A DNA stretch of 64,000 bases, from positions 25,681,510-25,745,509 of the forward strand of contig CM073321.1 of assembly GCA_037043015.1 (NCBI GenBank), read 5' to 3'. The translations under genes were made by a program, and so were the position numbers. This DNA is from Bryum argenteum (taxonomy: Eukaryota > Streptophyta > Bryopsida > Bryales > Bryaceae). The notes below the pieces were generated by a model. The model was not told the DNA's origin. It did no database searches and worked only from the letters and a program-made list of their open reading frames with translations. Shown here one piece after another: positions 57,600-64,000 of this stretch. Position 1 is the stretch's first letter; each line of letters begins with the position of its first letter.

Positions 57600-58790
57600 G
57601 GCACAATTGTGTTCAACTATACCCAAGAAAGAAGATTAAGGTTCTCAAATGTCGCATGTACGACAAGACAACTGTGCAGTTCAAGAATCACGTCAAACTC
57701 GATGTCCATAGGCAGTTCCATAGAAATGCTGAAAGACGAAATGTAGTCACTCTAGAGGGTATTGATGTTTGTCCGATTGCGTGGATGAAAATCATGGACG
57801 TGAGCAACAGTACGTTTTATCGCAACGCCCAGAATGCAGCTGATGGTCATGAGGCCCAGTTACATGGGAACACAGGCTTTCGAAAGCCTAGGAGGCATAC
57901 GATTGTTGCTTCTGCCGTCTTAGGGGCAATACTTGATAGACATGCCAATCACATGCCTCACAAGTCCCGGAGCCTTCCATCAGAGGAGGAGCTTGTTGCC
58001 AAGGTACTTCCTTCAAGTTTTAAGTGGAAGGACCAAATTCCTCTTCATGATCATCACCTTGAAGAGTGTGGGCTTCCGCCGGTGTCAACTTCAGACCTTA
58101 GTAAGATTCGCCGCCTCAGCTATCCAGAATACTATGCCAAAAGATCGGGGGACAATTTTGCGCGTTGCTCCAAGTGTGATGAGTTACAATCATTGAGGAA
58201 GCTCACTCTTCCCGGGACACAATCATCGCTTATATGGTCGAGGAAGTTGAATGTGCACTTAGATTCCGCATATGCGCACCGAGACTTGTACTACCGCAAC
58301 CGCTTTAGGTCTAAGGAGTCGCCTCAAGATGTTTTGACCATTATGCATGACAAGATGGACCACTCTAAAACAGCATCACATGCCTTGTTTCATAAGGTGA
58401 AGAACTTAGACGGACTCATGTAGTTACCTCTTGCAGTTACGGGAATTCTTGCTCATGGTCATGTAGACCAGCGATACGCTCATTATGGATTAGATGTTTA
58501 CGCACATGATGCCAATTATACGGTCGGCTCATTTGCAAAACTTCTGCGGGATCTAGAAGCTGCACCTAAGTCCTCATCTAGACTACTCTTTACAAAGCCC
58601 CCATCGCATCCATTGTATACTGCTCTTTTACGAGGTTCAGAGGTGTGTATGGATCCATTAGGCCCTATTCCTGACATCCTAGTTCGAGCAAAGCCTTTGC
58701 CTCCGATTTTGAATGTCCAAATGGATAATGCTGTAAGTGATAACAAGAATAGATTCGTCTTCAGTTTCTGGTCCCTTTTGGTAGCAAAAG
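57600..58790 (+). pseudogene. Transposase-like protein, truncated at both ends (element C)
   Basis: Begins directly at the Cys motif CCRHNCVQLYP (element A CCKDRCCQTFPW, element B CCSKNCFQPFP), so the N-terminal third is missing; a broken palindrome abuts it. Then LEGIDVCPIAWMKIMDVSN, LPSSFKWKDQIPLHDH, CSKCDEL, VLTIMHDKMDHSKTA, TAG at 58421, HGHVDQRYAHYGLDVY, ILNVQMDNAVSDNKNRF and FSFWSLLVAK, where it stops before the GHTHEDID motif. AT-rich unrelated DNA follows. It is the least frameshifted copy over its central part. Confidence 0.75.
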
Positions 58791-59465
58791 TTGACTCCGT
58801 CATTATTATCAATTGAAAGAAAATTATCTTTTGTTGGTATGTTAATCTTGAAAAATATCTTATCAAATATATGTATGGTTGGAAACTTTTTTTAAGGTAA
58901 ACATACTTTCTAAGATTCAAGAGGTCTCATATCATCTCCAAATATAATGGAAATTAGTAAATTCAAGGTACATATGCATACGGTGAAACCCCTCTAAATG
59001 TTTATTTTGGCTTCATCCGTTATCTTGTTTTAATTTGGAAGATGAAAATGTTCCAAATATAACGAATACGGGGTTAGCTCAAATCGATTAATCGGATGAA
59101 CCTTTAGTTCGAACAAAAAAGAAATGGGTAGATAAAGATAGAATTTTCCTAGTTTGTATGGTTGTTGTTTTAAGAATAATGAAAATGCCACCATTGACTC
59201 ATGGGGCATTATTTTTGAAGTAAAGGGTTGCAATTTTTTTGGTTTAATGTACATTCTTCTCTATGCTTGAGAGTCAAGACCATCGTGCGACAAGTATGTA
59301 GAGATATATGTAATTTTTCAACACATTAAATATAGTCATGTAGACAATAGAATCTCTAAATGCATTTGGAGTATAACAATAAAGTACTACAAAAAACTAT
59401 AACTACAATATGTATAATAAGGATAAGTTCCATGAACCTATACTTCATAAAGATGCAAAATTCAA
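58791..59465. other. AT-rich junction, no gene seen
   Basis: Lies between the broken transposase of element C and the hAT remnant. It may contain the hAT element's 3' end, whose insertion would explain the truncation at 58790. No TIR identified. Confidence 0.35.
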
Positions 59466-61267
59466 CTACTCATCAGGACCAGAGGATTGTTTATAATCGC
59501 TATCTCCCTTGACTTGAGCTCCACTAGACCCGGTAGGATCATATTCATGATCGCTTGGAACCTCTTGTTTGACCTTGGGCTTGTTCTCTATACATCGTAT
59601 ACTCCCATATTGATGCCAAGTATCAAATTCTCGGAGATTAATAGGGATCTTTGGTTTTTTTGGCGGAGAAATTGGAACCGTTGTAGATTTACATTTATGC
59701 GACTTGGAAGAACTAAGCATGTGTTGTAACCCTGTGGCACTACGAGGAACATTGGCATTTTTCGAATACCTGCCCAAAGGTGCATCTGAGTCACTAGAGA
59801 TGCCGTCATATTTGGCTCTTGAAAGGGATACCAAACCCATAGAGGATTTCTCCATGGTTGTCGTAACCCTTACAGCAGAGGGTTGAAATAAAACACCGGG
59901 AGAAGCACATGGTAAAGATAGTTGATCCTTACTACTGGACGCGATATTCTCTGCGACCGGATTAGAACTCATAGTGCCGCCACTAGTATTGCACGGGGTG
60001 GTTTTCACGTCCATCGCCTCTTTTTCTACCACAATCCCACTAGCAATAACAGGTCGAATGTTATTGGATTTTTCCATGCCGCCTTACGTCATTAACCGTG
60101 CTAACGACTGCTAGTCCTCTAAATCATCCGCCCAAGCACCATAAGCGATAAAATCATCCTTAGCATCGTGAACATTTAGAGCATCTTCGTCATTAGAAGC
60201 GGGGAAGAAAGTCATATCATCGTCTTCATCACCAAATTCAAAAATGTCGTTGCCACCTAACAATGAGTCGTGCTCGTCAACTTCCTCATCGTCTTCATGT
60301 ACTTGGTCTTCCTTTGAATCCAAGTTCTCTCTATACCATCTGCCATCGTCACTCAACTTATTATTTGCAAGCAATTTTGAGTTAGAGTATATGTAGACCA
60401 AGTCATCAGCTCTCCCCAGTAGTAACCAATTCTGTTTCTCGTCGTGAACATAAGAGTAGCTACTCTAGTTGTGTTCGCAAGCCGACGAGGACATGGTATG
60501 TGCTAGTATTCGCTTTGCAATTGGAGAGAGGAGTCTTGCACAAGCACCTTCAAACTCCCACCGTGCATGTGAAGCTAATCTTTTAATCTTAGGCCCCAAC
60601 ATGTCATGGAATGGTGGACCCCTTACTCAAAATGCAAGAAATTCATTCCCTACGTCTGCATAATCCTCCGGGGGACATAGTTTTTGTAGAATACGCTTGG
60701 AAGCTAATGTAAGATTATGATTGTCAACTAACTCTTCGTCATGTAATAAATAAGGATTCAGAAGTGCAGCCGCACCATGTAAATTTGTTGTCATGAACCG
60801 AATCCAATGGTAAAAGTTGTCCTTTGCGGTGGCCTCCAAATGTGGTTCCAAAGAGAATGGCGGTGCATGCAAAGTATGGACATGCTTCTCGAGATCACGC
60901 ATGATATGCTCAGCCTTCCTCGCACTAGGAGCCTTGCCGCCAAATTCTCTCAAAGCATAGACTACTGGGGCCTCCATATCCCGTAATTTTTACCCAATAC
61001 GGGATATGGAGACCCAAAATTTGTCGCTAAAAACCACCTTTTTGATCGTATGGAAGAATATAATCTTATCTCTAGCAGATATTGTCTTTTTTGAGGTGCA
61101 AGCTGTGAACATAGGATTTACAAAAACTTGCTCCAATGATGTCTTGACCTCCAACGAGTGATCTATCACTATGCATTGGCTAACAAATCTTGTGTTTCCG
61201 GGCATGAGTGGACTGAATCTCGCCTCATGTTTTGAAAACACAGCTAGGGGCATTTGTCGCCTCTTGA
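59466..61267 (-). pseudogene. hAT-family transposase remnant (DUF659 type)
   Basis: Right to left: PGNTRFVSQCIVIDHSLEVK (the 'TRFATNFI..L' block); TAA at 60990; EAPVVYALREFGGKAPSARK; YHWIRFMTTNLHGAAALLNP, the 'LH.AA.LLNP' motif; near 60470 SSSACEHN-stop-SSYSYVHDEKQN; and LVYIYSNSKLLANN. SACEr(N)W(S).Y and LVYv.sN.RLL are the hAT C-terminal dimerisation signature; the Trp codon is TAG. An acidic, Ser-rich tail follows (59466-60401), with TAG and TAA near 60111 and 60095, ending DSDYKQSSGPDE. The 5' part is cut off by the CACTA insertion at 61268. Confidence 0.85.
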
Positions 61268-64000
61268 CACTATAAGAAACCCATCGAATTTTAGACGTCT
61301 TAAGATTTATGTAGATCACTTTTAAGATGTCTTGCTATCTTGCAAAATGTCTTGTAAGATGGGTAGATATCTTGTGGTTTTAAAGATGTCTTCAAGTAGG
61401 ACTGCGGGATGACTTGAAGTCATCCTAAGATACGTAGATGTTTTATAAGCTGTCTATTAAGACATCGCGTTAGACATGAAAGTGCCACGTTGGCAAGAAA
61501 TTCCAGTTCCACCTAGTAAAAGAATTTGAAAGTTACCGGTACGGGGGTAGAAAGTAGTCCGGTTGTAAAAAAGAAATGTTAATGGGCAGCAGTTCGTAGG
61601 AGGACAAAAAAATGAACTTCATCCTTTTAAATACTCTTTTGTTATATGTGCATTATAATTTTATTTTGTACAACTAAAAATTTTGAAATATGAATTTCAT
61701 AATATTAATCTTATAAATTTCAGATTTTTTCATTGGTCCAATTTTTATAATAATATTTAAATATTATAAATTTATTTTAATTATATTTCGTATGAATATT
61801 TAAAAATATTTTAATAATATATACTAATAAAATGTTTTAATAAAATAAATAAATTATTAAATATTTAAATATTAGAATATTTTTATTCAAATATTATTTA
61901 ATTAGTAAAAAAATTTAGTTAGCAAATATAGTTATTTAAAAATATATGGCAATTTTTGCATATTTATGAACGAAATTATACGTGGATATTTCATTAATTT
62001 CATAATTTATTGTTGTTTATCTACATGGTAAACAAAAGTCGACGTCGGACGAGAGTACATGTCATACAATGTCTATGCAGTGCCTTCTTAGACATTTAAA
62101 TAGTTCTCTTTTAGAACATCTCAAAAGACATTGTGTTATTGGGATGATTTTTATCGACTTTAGTGGATGAAGAGAGGCGGCTAGGGTTTGCTACTGTCGC
62201 CATAGTTAGGTCATAAGACTTTTAAGTACAAGTAGAGGCCACACGAAGCCTATTTTTGCCTTCATTCTTTGAAGGAGTTAGTGTTAAGAGTGTAGAGGCT
62301 AGAATTTGCTTCTTTATGTAGTTAGGGTTTGCTGCCGCCGCCATAGATAGGTCATGCAACCTTTAAGTGGAAGTAGAGGTTGGACAAAGCTCATCTCTGC
62401 CTAAGTTTTTTTATGGAATTAGTGTTTGAAGTATAGAGGATTTCAAAATTGTTTCCATTCAGTTTTAAATTATTGTTAAGTACAATGAGAGGATAGTAGT
62501 TGTAGAGAGAGCCATGAAACTTGAGAGCTACCAGATCCCAAAAGCATGATGTACAAAAAACCCTAGGACTTGTAGTATTTGATTTGTTGTGGAAGAAACT
62601 TAAAAACTTGTTATGGAAGAAACTCTATGACTTACAATATCTGCTTTGTTGTGGGAAGAACTTTGAAGCTTGATTAGTTGTGATTGATAACCTGAAAATG
62701 TCATCAGATGTCTAGGATGATGTCTGCAGGGATGTTTTAGAGCATGTTTATGAAGATGTCTGAAAGTATGTCTAATTGTGTTGATTGAATTCTGTTTTCT
62801 AGGGTGGAACATGAGGGGTCGGGGTCCCCATACAATGATAAGGAAACCTTTAAGAACACATGAACATAGAAGAAGTATGCCAAAGTAAGTGAGTTGATGT
62901 TTTTTCACAACTTCAGAAAGGCGGCAAAACATGATCTGGGGCCGCGAATAGATGTCTGCATGGATGTTTATGAAGTTGTCTTCAATGATGTCTTCAACGA
63001 TGTCTTCAGCGCTGTCTTCAAGGATGTCTGCCTGAATGTCTAAACAGATGTCCGCAAGAATGTCTAACTGTGTCGATATCTTGAGGTCATGATGAAAACT
63101 ATATCAATCTAGGTAGTGCAATTAAATGGAACTAAATCATATTTATTTGCCTTTACAAACCCCTTGTTTAAATGCACTCTATATTGACTTATTGAACATG
63201 TGCAGCGGGAGGACATGCACATGACCGTAGAGGTTGTGACCGCAAGCGATGATAGTAGAGGGACATCGTGGAAGGACATCATTCTCGAAGACATCCTATA
63301 AAACATTTTGTGATATCGCAAAAAACACCTCCAAAACATCCTCGCAGACATCTTCAAAACATCATACAAGACATCTTATAAAACATTTTGTAAGACCACA
63401 GAAACATCCTATACACATCCTGCAAAGCATCATCTAAGACATCGTGCAATATGAAAAGTATTCACTACAATGTCTAAGTGGACGACTCTGACGACGTGCT
63501 TAGACTACTAAACACATCACTGTAGACATTGTAAAACGTCTCATTAGACATCCTTAGATGTCTTTCAATGTCTTTTATGATCATAGTTTTAATATAGAAG
63601 CAGTCAAATCTATGTTGATGTGGCATGCCACGTCGAATTTTCACCGGTGCCAAGTCAAATTTTCTCAGGTGCCACGTCAACTTTCCCCGGATACATGTTG
63701 GGTTTTGGCGCCGCCACGTCACGATTCCATTGACCACGGAAAACTCCTCATCAGGATGAAATTCATCGTCATGTGGCACTCCCCCCCAACATGGCGCTGA
63801 TGTGTCCTCCACGTGACTTACTTCTTACCCTCCCAAGTTTACCTTCACACGTCATATTTTCCAAGACATCTTCCTATATTTCAAATGTCTTCTTGATGTC
63901 TTCTCAGACACTAATCCAACTTTTAGTCTAAAAGTTATTTTTAAAACGTCTAATCGACTTTAGATGTCTTATTTAAGACATTTAAATTTCGATGGTTTTC
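61268..64000. mobile_element. CACTA-type element without transposase (right end beyond window)
   Basis: The left end reads cactataagaaacccatcga, a CACTA terminus. The last bases of the window ('taaatttcgatggttttc') are the inverted counterpart and should continue into ttatagtg. Both subterminal regions (61290-61480, 62090-62160 and 62690-63980) are crowded with 'gatgtctt' and 'aagacatc' motifs in both orientations, as in CACTA transposase-binding arrays. No transposase ORF is present, so it is non-autonomous, about 2.74 kb. It interrupts the hAT gene. Short ORFs inside are not convincing. Confidence 0.85.

Larger units (their letters stand above)
42991..58790. mobile_element. Element C: second palindrome-rich transposon with two divergent genes
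   Basis: Built like element A: a minus-strand ParB-MTase-FCP1 gene (42991-50779) diverges from a plus-strand transposase (57600-58790). Its own palindrome has half-site TTTAGCTCGA, one central G or C, then the mirrored half. The middle is extended by an 18S rRNA fragment, a long inverted repeat and 3.8 kb of AT-rich DNA (52.86-56.69 kb) without palindromes, probably a later insertion. The transposase is truncated at both ends. Borders are approximate and no TIRs were found. Confidence 0.72.

Noticed and set aside
62600-63812. Short ORFs rich in His/Lys/Ser within the CACTA element
   Set aside because: They are read from the subterminal gatgtct/agacatc repeats and do not resemble a CACTA transposase.

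Overview
The window reads as nuclear DNA of a streptophyte, most likely a non-seed land plant or charophyte with a large, transposon-rich genome. The support is TTTAGGG-type telomere-like tracts, plant-style spliceosomal introns, a degraded nuclear copy of the plastid gene ycf3, an 18S rRNA fragment, and decayed hAT, CACTA and Ty3/gypsy elements. I cannot name the species. I see no intact host gene, tRNA or CRISPR. Nearly all coding sequence is mobile-element derived and carries in-frame stops.

Layout. 0-8 kb: AT-rich DNA, a perfect hairpin, and a decayed minus-strand transposase (WWTEET / AENY / QFK family). 8.2-22.0 kb: element A. 22-27 kb: a Ty3/gypsy integrase remnant and an unrecognised minus-strand ORF cluster. 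27.3-31.75 kb: element B. 32-42.7 kb: AT-rich DNA with the ycf3 fragment, a minisatellite and a decayed coiled-coil/RING gene. 43.0-58.8 kb: element C. 59.4-61.27 kb: a hAT transposase remnant. 61.27 kb to the window end: a CACTA element without transposase, inserted in the hAT gene.

The main result is the set A, B and C. All three encode a transposase-like protein with a 'GHTHEDID'-type core (the family I know as DUF7869). A and C also carry, on the opposite strand and diverging from the transposase, a long multi-exon gene that fuses a ParB/Srx-like domain (GGQHT / NGQHS), a beta-class N4/N6 DNA methyltransferase-like domain whose catalytic DPPY-type motif looks lost, an acidic Ser-rich linker, and FCP1-type HAD phosphatase domain(s). 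Exon phases support one fused protein. The two copies share only short motifs but keep the same start micro-exon (MAES / MADS) and the same first intron.

Each element is full of its own palindrome: TATCGGCYG-S-CRGCCGATA in A, and in C the half-site TTTAGCTCGA, one S base, then its reverse complement. Element B has a variant of the C palindrome in a 79-bp tandem array. By hand count, intron 1 of the ParB-MTase-FCP1 gene holds 14 palindromes in A and 14 in C. An element-specific, odd-centred palindrome beside a ParB-like protein suggests a cognate protein/site pair, either a parS-like partition or marking system or transposase/host-factor binding sites. The sequence shows the sites and genes; the pairing is inference.
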